From contig NZ_JEMA01000407.1 in the NCBI RefSeq assembly GCF_001589285.1, positions 1-35,486 on the forward strand: DNA of 35,486 nt, given 5' to 3'. Below the pieces are notes generated by a model. The model worked only from the letters and a program-made list of their open reading frames with translations, was not told where the DNA came from and ran no database searches. The DNA is from Sorangium cellulosum. GTDB taxonomy: Bacteria > Myxococcota_A > Polyangia > Polyangiales > Polyangiaceae. The position numbers and the translations under genes were made by a program. Positions 1 to 8,512 of this stretch are shown one piece after another (the stretch's first letter is position 1; every line of letters begins with the position of its first letter).

Positions 1-224
1 CGGCGCGATCGCGCGGCGCCGCGTCGCGGCCGCGGCGGCGACGTCATCCAGCCCTCGGCGACCGCGGCGGGAGCGGGCCTCCGGCGCGGCGCGAGCGGGC
101 AAGCCCGAGCTCGCGCGCCTGGCTCCCTGCGCGCGCAGACGCGAACGGTTCCGGGGAGATCCACGCGCGCGGCGCCCTCGGCGCCGCTCACTCTGTATGC
201 GCTCCGCGCAGGGCGCCTACACAG
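1..224. other. Intergenic or upstream region, no gene seen
   Basis: No reading frame here has convincing protein character. The stretch from the window edge to the receptor start at 411 is very GC-rich and includes short GC palindromes that are common by chance at this composition. The notable parts of the 410-base non-coding leader are the palindrome at 225-244 and the conserved element at 269-304, listed separately. The gene to the left lies outside the window. Confidence 0.5.
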
Positions 225-244
225 CGAGGTCCACGTGGACCTCG
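225..244. promoter_or_regulatory. Perfect 20-bp palindrome, candidate operator
   Basis: The sequence CGAGGTCCACGTGGACCTCG equals its own reverse complement over all 20 bases, with a CCACGTGG core. It lies about 165 bases upstream of the TonB-dependent receptor start and 24 bases before the conserved 36-bp element at 269-304. Its symmetry fits binding of a dimeric regulator. No regulator is identified, and a chance GC-rich palindrome cannot be fully excluded, although 10 matched pairs without a loop is long. Confidence 0.45.
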
Positions 245-268
245 GGGCATCGGGGGCTTGTGCGAACA

Positions 269-304
269 GGTTGGATCGGCTCACGGCTTACGGTAAGCTG
301 ACCT
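269..304 (+). promoter_or_regulatory. Copy A of a 36-bp conserved element, candidate promoter/operator
   Basis: This 36-base stretch matches 33 of 36 bases of the minus strand at 13949-13984. It points toward the receptor gene and ends 106 bases before its start. Inside it, TTGGAT (271-276) and TAAGCT (294-299) are 17 bases apart, as in a sigma-70 type -35/-10 pair, although both hexamers are weak. The right part contains the palindrome GCTTAC-g-GTAAGC (286-298), overlapping the putative -10 as an operator would. The downstream genes of both copies encode PEGA-domain proteins, which suggests shared regulation. Confidence 0.5.
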
Positions 305-410
305 GGCAATGCGGCTGTTCGTCCCAAGCTCGCCGTGTCTCGGCGTGACTGCTGGACCCGGCGGCGGCGCATTCCGCTCCACTTCGACCGTTGGGAATCG
401 AGATCGAAAG

Positions 411-3400
411 ATGAGCTTTCGTCGCTCCGCACTCCTACTCATACTCGTTTCACTCCTCACATTCTCCGGTCGGCCTGCCTGGGCGGACGATCTGGCCGAT
501 GAGGCCGATCTACACTTCAGGATCGCCACCGACCGGTACTCACAGCGCGATTACCGGGGCGCCCTGGAGCACTTCCTGGTGTCGAACCGGCTCGTGCCGA
601 ACCGCAACGTCATCTTCAACATCGCTCGAACGTACGAGGCGCTCGGGGAGTACCCGGACGCGTTCCGCTACTACGTTCAGGCGCTCGAGCAGGAGCCCAA
701 CGCGGCGCGCAGGCCCGCCATCGAGGAGGCGCTCGCGCGCATCCGTCCCAACGTCGCCGTCATCCACGTGCAGACGGACCCGCCTGGAGCGACGGTGTAC
801 ATCAACCGCCGCGATCTCGGCGGTCGCGGCAACACGCCCCGCCTCCTCGGCTTCCAGCCCGGCAAGCACAAGATCATCGTCGACCTCGAGGGCTACGAGC
901 CCGCGGAGGTCGAGAACGTCGAGGCGAAGACCGGCGAGCAGACGACCGTCGCGATAAAGCTCAAGCGCATCGTCGGCACGGTGCGTGTCGTCGGTGAGAC
1001 GGCGGGCACGCAGGTCAGGGTCAACGACGCGAGCGGGCCTGTGGCGTGCACCGCGCCGTGCGATCTCACGCTGCCTCCCGGCCGTCACCGCCTCTATCTG
1101 TCGCAGGAGGGTTATCAGCCGTCGGAGCAGGACGTGAACGTCGCGGCCGGCACGGCGGTGCCCGCGCGGTACCGGCTGAACCCGCTCACCGGCAGCCTCG
1201 TTGTCAACGCGGACGAGCGCGACGCGCTCGTCGAGGTCGACGGCAAGCCGATGGGCTTCACGCCGGCGGTGCTCAACGTGCAGAGCGGCCAGCGCCGGGT
1301 GCGCGTCTCGCTGCGCGGCTTCCGCCCGGTGGAGCAGGTCGTCAACGTCGTGGCGAGCCAGCAGACCCGGATCGACCTCTCGTTGCGCCAGCTCGAGGAG
1401 GTCGAGGCCGCGTCTCGTTCGACGGAGGCCGTCGAAGACGCCCCCGGCTCGGTCACCATCATCCCCGGGCAGGAGCTCCGCGCGATGGGGTATCCCACGG
1501 TCGCGGAGGCCCTGAGGGGCGTGCGCGGCCTCTACACGACGTACGACGGCGTCTACACCTTCGCCGGCGTCCGCGGGATCAACCTGCCTGGCGACTTCGG
1601 CAACCGGATGCTCACGCTGCTCAACGGGCATTCGATGAACGACAGCTGGGTCAACCTTTCGTACTTCGATTACCTGGCCCGGACGGACCTGGAGGACGTG
1701 GAGCGGATCGAGATCGTGAGGGGTCCCGGCTCGGTGCTCTACGGTACGGGCGCGTTCTCCGGCGTCGTCAACGTCGTGACCAAGGGCCGTCCGACGGCGA
1801 CCAGCGTGGGCCTCGGCGTGGGCACGGCCGACAACTCGCTCATCCGTGGGCGCGCGTCGTTCCAGCTCCCGCTCGGGCGCGACTCGGGCGTCTGGATGTC
1901 GGTCGGCGCCGCGCGCAGCCTGGGGCGGGACTACTACTTCGGCGATTACAGGGATCATCCCACTTCCAGTGATCCCCGGCCCGAGCCGACCGAGGCAGTC
2001 CCGAATCCACCGGACGACCCGCTCCGTTACAGGTTCGACGGGCACTCGCGGAATAACGACAAGTTCACCGTGGGGACGCTCCAGGGGCGCCTCTGGCTGA
2101 AGTCATTCTCGGCGCAGTGGTACCTGAACTCCCGCTCGAAGACGGTCCCCAACGGCGTCGCGACGACGCAGCTCGGCGTCGACAACACGTTCTACCAGGA
2201 CACACGCGGGTTCCTCGAGCTCTCGCTCGCGCCGCGCTTCGGGGACAAGCTCGCGACGCTGACCCGCGCGAGCATCAACATGTACCAGTTCGAGGACAGG
2301 CTCTGGTACTACCCTGAATACATCGCTCCGCGCATGGGCATGTATCAGGTGTATGACAAGGAGACCTTCGACGACATCTGGTTGCTCGCCGAGCAGCGGG
2401 TAGAGTTCAGCCCGATCCCGCAGCTCAAGATCACGGCGGGCGCCGAGGCGCAGATCCACTTCACGGCCGCGCAGCGCGGCGTGGACACGGGCTGCGACAG
2501 CACCGGGTGCTACCCCTTCGTGTACCTGCCACTGGGGACGCTCGAGGAGGATAAAGCTTACGACAAGCACCCCTACAACATCCTGGCGGCGTACGCGCTC
2601 GTCGACATCATGCCGTCGGAGCGGCTCCGCATCTCGGCGGGCTCGCGCTTCGACTACTACTCGACGCTGGACGACCCGACGCCGGTCCCGAGCCCCAGGG
2701 TCGCGCTCATCGTCAAGCCGTACGAGGGGGGCAACCTGAAGGTCACCGGCGGCCGCGCGTTCCGCGCGCCCTCGATTCAGGAGCTGTTCTATGGGTATGC
2801 CGTCCCTGCGGTCAACGAGCAGGGTTACGACGTGACCTACAGGCCCGCGCCGGACCTTGAACCCGAGAGCGTCTGGTCGGGAGAGGTCGAGTTCACGCAC
2901 CGCCTCTCCTCCACGGTCTCGGCGCTCGGCGCCGCGTACGTGAACCACCTGAGCAACCTGATCTTCCAGCAGGGCTCCCAGACAGTCGGGGATCCGACGC
3001 GCTACGAGAACACCGAGGATCCGATCCTGGTGGTCGGCGGCGAGGCGGAGCTTCGCCGCGAGTGGCGCCAGGGGTGGATGGCGTCGGTCTCGTACTCCTA
3101 CGCGAAGGCGCAGTACCTGGAGGACGCTGGCGTGAACCAGCTGCGCGCGGTCCCGAACTCGCCGGAGCACATGGGGTCGGTCCGCGGCGCGGTGCCGCTC
3201 TTCGGGAAGGCGCTCGGTCTGGCGTCGCGCCTCACGGTCGAAGCACCGCGGTACGACCGCAATGTCCGGGCGAACCCCGACATCTCGCAGACCAAGACCG
3301 ATCCGGTCGTGATCTGGGACATCGTCCTCTCCGGGCAGGTGGATGTCGGCGGGCTCCGCTACAACGTGGGCGTCTACAACGTCGGTGACTGGCGCTGGAC

Positions 3401-3485
3401 GGCCCCCACGGCCGCGCAGTACACAATCGCCAAGTTCCCGCAGAACGGCCGTACGTTCCTCGCCTCGCTCAACATGAACCTCTGA
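411..3485 (+). CDS. TonB-dependent outer-membrane receptor with N-terminal TPR and three PEGA domains
   Basis: The protein has 1024 residues from the ATG at 411. This start is chosen over an upstream in-frame start at 309 because it gives a clean signal peptide (residues 1-25, ending PAWA) with GAAAG just before it. Residues about 28-98 look like TPR repeats. About 115-185, 187-256 and 260-327 are PEGA-like units (each with a G-x-H/R-x-hydrophobic pattern and a GY/GF turn); the second has a Cys pair (213, 217). A linker at 329-345 could include the TonB box. The plug (about 345-460) shows the typical DVERIEIVRGPGSVLYG motif, and the rest is a 22-strand-type barrel. The protein ends in Leu rather than the usual aromatic residue. 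Receptors of this family import large substrates using TonB energy. The periplasmic TPR-PEGA extension is unusual and could bind cell-wall or protein partners. Substrate unknown; no ExbB/ExbD/TonB genes nearby. Confidence 0.9.
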   Translation: MSFRRSALLLILVSLLTFSGRPAWADDLADEADLHFRIATDRYSQRDYRGALEHFLVSNRLVPNRNVIFNIARTYEALGEYPDAFRYYVQALEQEPNAARRPAIEEALARIRPNVAVIHVQTDPPGATVYINRRDLGGRGNTPRLLGFQPGKHKIIVDLEGYEPAEVENVEAKTGEQTTVAIKLKRIVGTVRVVGETAGTQVRVNDASGPVACTAPCDLTLPPGRHRLYLSQEGYQPSEQDVNVAAGTAVPARYRLNPLTGSLVVNADERDALVEVDGKPMGFTPAVLNVQSGQRRVRVSLRGFRPVEQVVNVVASQQTRIDLSLRQLEEVEAASRSTEAVEDAPGSVTIIPGQELRAMGYPTVAEALRGVRGLYTTYDGVYTFAGVRGINLPGDFGNRMLTLLNGHSMNDSWVNLSYFDYLARTDLEDVERIEIVRGPGSVLYGTGAFSGVVNVVTKGRPTATSVGLGVGTADNSLIRGRASFQLPLGRDSGVWMSVGAARSLGRDYYFGDYRDHPTSSDPRPEPTEAVPNPPDDPLRYRFDGHSRNNDKFTVGTLQGRLWLKSFSAQWYLNSRSKTVPNGVATTQLGVDNTFYQDTRGFLELSLAPRFGDKLATLTRASINMYQFEDRLWYYPEYIAPRMGMYQVYDKETFDDIWLLAEQRVEFSPIPQLKITAGAEAQIHFTAAQRGVDTGCDSTGCYPFVYLPLGTLEEDKAYDKHPYNILAAYALVDIMPSERLRISAGSRFDYYSTLDDPTPVPSPRVALIVKPYEGGNLKVTGGRAFRAPSIQELFYGYAVPAVNEQGYDVTYRPAPDLEPESVWSGEVEFTHRLSSTVSALGAAYVNHLSNLIFQQGSQTVGDPTRYENTEDPILVVGGEAELRREWRQGWMASVSYSYAKAQYLEDAGVNQLRAVPNSPEHMGSVRGAVPLFGKALGLASRLTVEAPRYDRNVRANPDISQTKTDPVVIWDIVLSGQVDVGGLRYNVGVYNVGDWRWTAPTAAQYTIAKFPQNGRTFLASLNMNL

Positions 3486-3529
3486 GCAACGCGGGCGCTG
3501 GTCTCGCCAGCCGGCCCGACGCACGACAG

Positions 3530-3566
3530 CGCCCCTCCCTTCCAGCGGAGGGGCGTTGCCTTTTTG
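3530..3566 (+). terminator. Intrinsic terminator after the receptor gene
   Basis: A perfect 9-bp stem (CGCCCCTCC at 3530-3538, GGAGGGGCG at 3547-3555) with an 8-base loop is followed by TTGCCTTTTTGTC. It starts 45 bases after the receptor stop codon. It is the clearest rho-independent terminator in the window. Confidence 0.85.
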
Positions 3567-3680
3567 TCTCCCCCATCGTTGCCACACCGGGGTCCCCCGG
3601 CCCCGAGCGACGCGTCCGGGAGGTTGGCTTGCGCTCGACACGACGCCGGCTGCCGACAGGCCTCGTGCAGCGGCGCCTGC

Positions 3681-3796
3681 CGACCAGATGCCGCCTGGGC
3701 GACCAGCAGATGCCGCCGGCGCGACCGGCAGGTGCCGCTGGCGCGACCAGCAGATGCCGCCGGCGCGACCAGCCGATGCCGCCTGGGCGACCAGGA
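3681..3796. repeat. 22-bp tandem repeat, about five copies
   Basis: Units begin at 3681 (a 19-base copy lacking 3 bases), 3700, 3722, 3744 and 3766, with a partial copy at 3788. A typical unit is CGACCAGCAGATGCCGCCGG plus CG. The copies at 3700 and 3744 are identical. The period is not a multiple of three and no reading frame here has protein character, so it is non-coding. It lies in a 520-base gene-free stretch (3486-4008) between the receptor and the GNAT gene, flanked by two hairpins. Confidence 0.85.
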
Positions 3797-3881
3797 CCCT
3801 TCATCCAACGAGCGTGGGCCCCCGGAGGGGGAGGTCGTCGCGCGGGGTGGGGGATGGGCTGTTGTCTGAGCCCAAATGACG

Positions 3882-3919
3882 AAGAGGCTCCGGCGTGCAG
3901 AGCACGCTGGAGCCTCTTT
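3882..3919. terminator. Long hairpin, probably terminator of the minus-strand GNAT gene (possibly bidirectional)
   Basis: Arms 3882-3898 and 3902-3918 pair over 17 positions with one G-T wobble and a 3-base loop. On the plus strand it is followed only by TGTCCG. On the minus strand it is followed by CGTCATTTGG. Neither side has a strong T tract. It lies about 90 bases past the stop of the GNAT gene, and the receptor already has its own terminator, so termination of minus-strand transcripts is the simpler reading. Confidence 0.55.
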
Positions 3920-4008
3920 GTCCGAGGCGAGTTCAGTCCATCCCCTGCCCCACGCGACGACCTACCCCTCCGGGGGGCGTGCCACAAGCGTGAGCCGGAA
4001 GGTCCCCG

Positions 4009-4596
4009 CTACTTGTTGTAAGGCCGCTGCGCCGGCCGGGGGCTGAACATCGTACACAGGATCGTGTCGTAGAACTTCCCCTGGAAGAAGTAGTTCTCCC
4101 GGAGGTACCCTTCTCGTTGGAACCCGACCCGCTCGGCGACCCTGAGCGAGGGCCCGTGCTCGGGGTCGATGCCCGCCTCGATCGTGTGCAGGTCGAGCTG
4201 CTCGAACCCGAACCGCACGATCGCGCGCAGCGCCTCGGTCATGTACCCCTTGCCGCTCGCCGTGCGCGCCTGCTCATAGGTGATCTCGGCGCGGTAGTGA
4301 TACGGCACGAAGCGGAAGAACCCCACGGCGCCGATCAGGTGTTGCTCCGCCCCGCGCACGCAGATGCCCCAGCGGAGCTGCGTGCCCTCCTGGTGCGCGC
4401 GCTTGAGCATGCCGATCATTTTTCGCGTGTCGGCGACCGTCTTGTGAACGGGGGCACCCCAGAGCCGCAGCCACTCATCGTCCGAGCAGACGGAGAACAA
4501 GGCTTCAGCGTCGGCTTCTATGATCTCACGCAAGATCAGGCGCTCGGTCTCGATACGGGGATGCACGGCAAACGGCAGATCGAGAGGGCTACTCAT
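4009..4596 (-). CDS. GNAT-family N-acetyltransferase (RimJ/RimL-like)
   Basis: This 195-residue protein has the GNAT fold pattern of the RimJ/RimL group. It opens with the strand IETERLILREI (14-24). The acetyl-CoA loop is at 115-122 (GKGYMTEA) and a C-terminal RVAERVGFQREGYLREN segment follows. The usual Asn before this segment appears to be replaced (DPEHGPSLRV). Members acetylate protein N-termini, small amines or antibiotics, and the substrate cannot be told from sequence. GGGAG lies upstream of the ATG. It is the last of four minus-strand genes, 290 bases beyond the PotD-like gene, and nothing recognisable lies in that gap. The link to polyamines suggested by the neighbour is only inference. 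Confidence 0.85.
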   Translation of the reverse strand: MSSPLDLPFAVHPRIETERLILREIIEADAEALFSVCSDDEWLRLWGAPVHKTVADTRKMIGMLKRAHQEGTQLRWGICVRGAEQHLIGAVGFFRFVPYHYRAEITYEQARTASGKGYMTEALRAIVRFGFEQLDLHTIEAGIDPEHGPSLRVAERVGFQREGYLRENYFFQGKFYDTILCTMFSPRPAQRPYNK

Positions 4597-4886
4597 CAGG
4601 GGATTCTCCCAGGTATGACGCCCAGCCTATCATCGTTCCGCGAGGCGGTGCCGCAAACTGGCGTCTGTGCGTCCGAATTGTGCGCGTCACGCGCGACGAC
4701 GAGCCGCGCGCCAGCCACGCGCTGGGCCCTCCGCATCACACCAGGTGCGGCAGAGCCCGCGCGCCGCTCCTCGCGGCCGGTCAGACAGGCAACTTCACAG
4801 AGGTCGTGTGTCAGTACACGTGGGCGCACGTACCGCCTCGAACCCCCTGTCGCGCGTCGCGCTCCCATGGGTCGTCGGCGTCGGCG

Positions 4887-6008
4887 TCACTGCGACTTCA
4901 CCTCGGTCCACACCTCGTCGAACACCTTGGCTGCCTCACCCAGGTCGCGGTGGTGCTCCAGGCGATCCGCCACCTCTTTCGTCGGATAGATGAGCGTGTT
5001 CGTTCGATCCGCATCCGGCAGCTTCCCCTGCGCCGCGGCGTTGGGCGACGCATACTTCGTGTACATCGAGAGCTGCGCGCCGCCCTCCGGCGTGAGCACG
5101 TGATTGATGAACTTGTGGGCCAGCTCGGGGTGAGGCGCCTTCGCCGCGATCGTCATCACGTCGACCCAGATGACCGAGCCTTCCTTGGGGATCACGAAGG
5201 CGAGGCGCTCCTTGTCCTGCTCGATCGCCTTCTGCGCGTCGCCGTTCCAGACGACCGCCATGTCCACGGAGCCCGCCCTGACGTCCTCCATGGCGCCCAC
5301 GCCGCCCTTGAAGCCGAGGCACTTCGATTGCTTCTTCACGTCCTTGAGGACGCGGCCCGCCTCGCGGATCTCGTTCGCGTTCGTGGTGTTGCTCGAGTGC
5401 CCCTTGTACTTGAGCACCGACCCGAGCATGTCCCGCTGCTCGTCGAGCAGCACGAACGTCCCCGCCAGCTTCTGCGGATCGAGCAGCGACGACCACGAGG
5501 GGTCGAGGTTGGGCAGCTTCTTCTTGTTGTAGACGATGCCGACGGTGCCCCACTGGTACGGCACGCCGTGCTTGTTGCCGTCGTCGAACCCGGGCCCGGC
5601 GAACCGCGGCTCCAGGTTCTTGAGGTTCGGGATCTGGGCGTGCTCCAGCGGCTTGATGAGCCCGCGCCGCACCATCCTGGGCAGGATCTGGCTGGCCATG
5701 ATCACGACGTCGTACTGGCTGTCGGCGCCCGCGTACGCGAGCTTGCTCTCCATCTCCTCGGTGGAGTCGTACCGGGTCAGCCGCACCTGGGCCTTGGTCT
5801 GCGCCTCGAAGTCCTTGATGATCTTCTCATCGATGTAGTCCGGGAAGATCAGCAAGTTCAACTCGCCTACTTCGGCGGGCGCCGCGGCTTTGGCGCCAGA
5901 GCCCGACTCCTTACCCGTCGGCGCGGGCTCCTTCTTGGAGCAAGCGATAAGCGAAAGGGCCCCCAGCAGCATCGAAACAAGCACCAGGGGTCTACGTCTG
6001 TATTGCAT
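4887..6008 (-). CDS. PotD-like polyamine-type substrate-binding lipoprotein (orphan)
   Basis: A 373-residue protein with a lipoprotein signal (lipobox LIAC, Cys23), a Lys/Gly/Ala-rich linker, then a periplasmic binding domain of the spermidine/putrescine-binding family. Diagnostic stretches are LNLLIFPDYIDEKIIKDFE, YDVVIMAS, VPYQWGTVGIVYNKK and VDMAVVWNGDA. In ABC importers such proteins deliver polyamines to a PotABC membrane complex, but no permease or ATPase gene occurs in this window. It could serve a distant transporter or act as a sensor. AAAGGA lies 7 bases before the ATG, supporting the start. It follows the SulP gene by 69 bases on the same strand and may be co-transcribed with it. 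Confidence 0.88.
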   Translation of the reverse strand: MQYRRRPLVLVSMLLGALSLIACSKKEPAPTGKESGSGAKAAAPAEVGELNLLIFPDYIDEKIIKDFEAQTKAQVRLTRYDSTEEMESKLAYAGADSQYDVVIMASQILPRMVRRGLIKPLEHAQIPNLKNLEPRFAGPGFDDGNKHGVPYQWGTVGIVYNKKKLPNLDPSWSSLLDPQKLAGTFVLLDEQRDMLGSVLKYKGHSSNTTNANEIREAGRVLKDVKKQSKCLGFKGGVGAMEDVRAGSVDMAVVWNGDAQKAIEQDKERLAFVIPKEGSVIWVDVMTIAAKAPHPELAHKFINHVLTPEGGAQLSMYTKYASPNAAAQGKLPDADRTNTLIYPTKEVADRLEHHRDLGEAAKVFDEVWTEVKSQ

Positions 6009-6077
6009 CGGTCAGTCCTTTCTCCGTCTTGTTCAAGGCATCTTGCGGGAACGCGGCGTGCTCGGACGTTCGTCGCT

Positions 6078-8321
6078 CTAGTTGAACAATGATTTGACAG
6101 GACCTGTCGAGTGGACGATTCTGCGCGCAAGCAACGTAACCACGAAGTGATGGAATGCGGCCGCCAGCTCCGGGGCCTCGGCGGTGAGCCGCTGCAGCGC
6201 CTCCTCCGAGAGCCGGTAGAGCGTGGCCTGGCGGCTCGCCGTCACGGTCGCCGAACGTTTCTCGCCCATGTACAGCCCGGACTCGCCGACGACGGAGCCC
6301 GGTCCCATGGTGCGGAGCCGCTTGATCTTCTTCCCGTCAATTTCCAGCCACGCTGTAAGCTCACCGCTCTCGATAAGGTATAGATCCTTGGAGACGTCCC
6401 CTTGCCGGAACAGGTCGAACCCCGCCGGGGCCTCGACCCGCTCCAGGTAGCCAAGGAAGCGGAGCATCTCCGGCCTGCCGTTGAAGACATCCTGGAGGTC
6501 GTAGAAGAGCATGGGCGGCGGCAGCATGCTCGGGGGCGCCTCCTGGATGATCTCGTTCTCACACGCCTCGAGGCCGCGGTCCAGATCCGGGTAGATGCGG
6601 CACACGTCGTCGTTCTCGATCACGACCTCGCCGCGCTCGAGGTGGTTCCTGATGTCCGCCGGCACCTCGGTGAGGATGAGCCTCACCCCGTGCGCCTTCG
6701 CGAGCCGGCGGAGCCGGAGGAAGCTGGCGATGGCCGAGGAGTCGAGCCCGTTGACGTGCCGGAAGTCGAGGAGCAGATACCGGATGTCCGCGTCCGTGCT
6801 CTGGATGCGCTGCTGCGCGCTCGTGAGCAGGTTGTACGCCGTCCCGAAGAAGACGTAGCCCTGGAGCTGGAGGATGTAGAGCTGCTTGGCGCGCTCCATC
6901 AACGTCATCTCCTCGCCGTCGCTGCGGGCCACGTTGCTGCGGAGGTGCAGGCCGGAGATGGCGTTGCGGATGACCTCGATGCGGCTGTAGCTGAGCGCGA
7001 ACAGGATGAGCGACACGCCGAGCCCCACCGCGACCCCGGTGAGGAAGTCCGAGACGGCCACGACGAGGAGGATGACCACCACGACGAGGTACTCGGTCCG
7101 GCGCAGCCGGAAATAGCCCTCGTACAGCGTGTTGATCAGGAAGTGAAAGCCGAGATAAGCGATGAGCCCCCCGAGCACGGGGCGCGGGTAATAGCTGATC
7201 GCGTCGGCGCCGATGACCAGCACGATCGCGCTGACCGACGCCGCGAAGATGCCCGCGAGGCGGGTGTTCGCGCCGGTCTTGAAGTTCATCGACGACTCGG
7301 GCATCGACATGTACCCGACGACGCACCCGAACACGCTCCCTACGATGTTCGCGACGCCCGTCGCGCGCAGCTCCCGATCGAGGTCGATCTCCTGCTCGGT
7401 GGCGAGCTCCACGCCTGACGCGCTCAGGAGCACGGTGATGGCCGCCATGACCGTGACGGCCACCATGTTGCCACCGCCTTCCTTGACCAGGACCGACCAG
7501 TTCACCTGCTGGAGGTCGGAGGCCTGGATGGGCGGCCAGAGCGCGTCTCGCGGGAACGGCCCGAGGAGCCACCCGTCCGAGAACGCCTGCGCCACGCCGG
7601 AGTCGGAGATGTAGAGGATGAGATAGAAGACGCCGGTCGACCCGAGGAGCAGGATCGGCAGGAGCAGGAGGTTCGAGTACCGCCGGAGCAGCGCCACGAG
7701 CAGGAGGCCGAACAGGAGGCCGGTGAGGCACTGGTCCAGCGAGCTCGAGAACAGGCCCGGCAGCGTCTTCAGCGTGGCGGGCTTGCCCGACATGACGGAC
7801 AGCGACCCCAGCACGAGCAGCCAGCCGGCGCCGGCGAGGAAGCCGCCGGCCACCGGATAGGGGATGAAGCGGACGAGGACGCCGAGGCGGAGGATGCCGA
7901 GCAGCAGGAAGAAGCCGCCGGCGACGACCGAGGTGAGCGCGATCGCGACGATCACCGTCGGGAACGCGTCCGCGTTCGGGTCGATCTTGTAGACGCCCGC
8001 CGCGATCGCCGTGGCCATCGAGGCGAAAATGACGGCGGCGTCCTCCTGGGGCGCGGCGATGACGGGCCGGAACGAGCTGAGGAGGGCGACGATCACCCCG
8101 ATGATGACGGAGCTGATCAGGAAGATGCCGATCCCCTTCGACAGGCGGTCCGCGAAGTCGTGCGTGAACACGAGCGCGGCCAGCGAGATGTCGAAGGTGA
8201 CGACCAGCGTCCCCGAGACGGCAGCGGCCAGGAGCGCCTGTACCAGCTTGAGCCGCTTGCCCTTCCCGAGCTGCTCTACCTGCACCGGCTCCGCAACGTC
8301 CCCTGCTTCCTGCTGTGTCAT
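6078..8321 (-). CDS. SulP-family anion transporter fused to STAS and cyclic-nucleotide-binding domains
   Basis: This 747-residue protein has three parts. Residues about 25-445 form a SulP/SLC26 membrane domain with many hydrophobic segments. About 475-590 is a STAS domain, with LDFRHVNGLDSSAIASF containing the Asp-Ser-Ser site typical of STAS folds. About 625-735 is a CRP-type cyclic-nucleotide-binding domain. Its phosphate-binding cassette (675-692) keeps the Gly-Glu (679-680) and Arg-Ser-Ala (689-691) used to grip the cyclic phosphate, so ligand binding is plausible. SulP proteins move sulfate, bicarbonate or dicarboxylates, but the substrate here is unknown. The gene lies 191 bases downstream of a cyclase-domain gene on the same strand, suggesting cyclic-nucleotide control of transport. 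The ribosome-binding site is weak. SulP proteins with this domain addition are known elsewhere. Confidence 0.9.
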   Translation of the reverse strand: MTQQEAGDVAEPVQVEQLGKGKRLKLVQALLAAAVSGTLVVTFDISLAALVFTHDFADRLSKGIGIFLISSVIIGVIVALLSSFRPVIAAPQEDAAVIFASMATAIAAGVYKIDPNADAFPTVIVAIALTSVVAGGFFLLLGILRLGVLVRFIPYPVAGGFLAGAGWLLVLGSLSVMSGKPATLKTLPGLFSSSLDQCLTGLLFGLLLVALLRRYSNLLLLPILLLGSTGVFYLILYISDSGVAQAFSDGWLLGPFPRDALWPPIQASDLQQVNWSVLVKEGGGNMVAVTVMAAITVLLSASGVELATEQEIDLDRELRATGVANIVGSVFGCVVGYMSMPESSMNFKTGANTRLAGIFAASVSAIVLVIGADAISYYPRPVLGGLIAYLGFHFLINTLYEGYFRLRRTEYLVVVVILLVVAVSDFLTGVAVGLGVSLILFALSYSRIEVIRNAISGLHLRSNVARSDGEEMTLMERAKQLYILQLQGYVFFGTAYNLLTSAQQRIQSTDADIRYLLLDFRHVNGLDSSAIASFLRLRRLAKAHGVRLILTEVPADIRNHLERGEVVIENDDVCRIYPDLDRGLEACENEIIQEAPPSMLPPPMLFYDLQDVFNGRPEMLRFLGYLERVEAPAGFDLFRQGDVSKDLYLIESGELTAWLEIDGKKIKRLRTMGPGSVVGESGLYMGEKRSATVTASRQATLYRLSEEALQRLTAEAPELAAAFHHFVVTLLARRIVHSTGPVKSLFN

Positions 8322-8478
8322 GCTCTTGAGAGACCTCTCGGACGATGTGGCGAAATCCCGCGCGCTGCTCTCGGCCCGAGGCGCGCTAGCGCCGCGCCCC
8401 GGACGCGCCGAGCATAGCGAGTTCGCCGCCGGGCAGGTATGCGGCAGCGACGATCGCGACGACGATGATGCTCAGGGG

Positions 8479-8512
8479 GCCGGCGGGGGGCGCCACGGCC
8501 CCCCGCGCCGGC
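8479..8512 (-). terminator. GC-rich hairpin after the cyclase gene, possible terminator
   Basis: Immediately after the cyclase stop codon, GCCGGCGGGGGG (8479-8490) can pair with 8500-8512 with a single bulged base, enclosing a short loop. No T tract follows on the minus strand. It could terminate weakly, pause polymerase or protect an mRNA end. If it terminates efficiently, the SulP gene needs its own promoter in 8322-8478, where I see no clear one. Confidence 0.3.

Noticed and set aside
3681..3796. CRISPR-like array
   Set aside because: Units are contiguous with no unique spacers, vary slightly between copies, and no cas gene is in the window. It is a plain tandem repeat.
6029..6089. TTGTTCAA (6029-6036) and TTGAACAA (6082-6089) as a stem between the SulP and PotD-like genes
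   Set aside because: An 8-bp AT-rich stem with a 45-base loop, one arm inside the SulP coding end, is too weak to call a terminator or operator.
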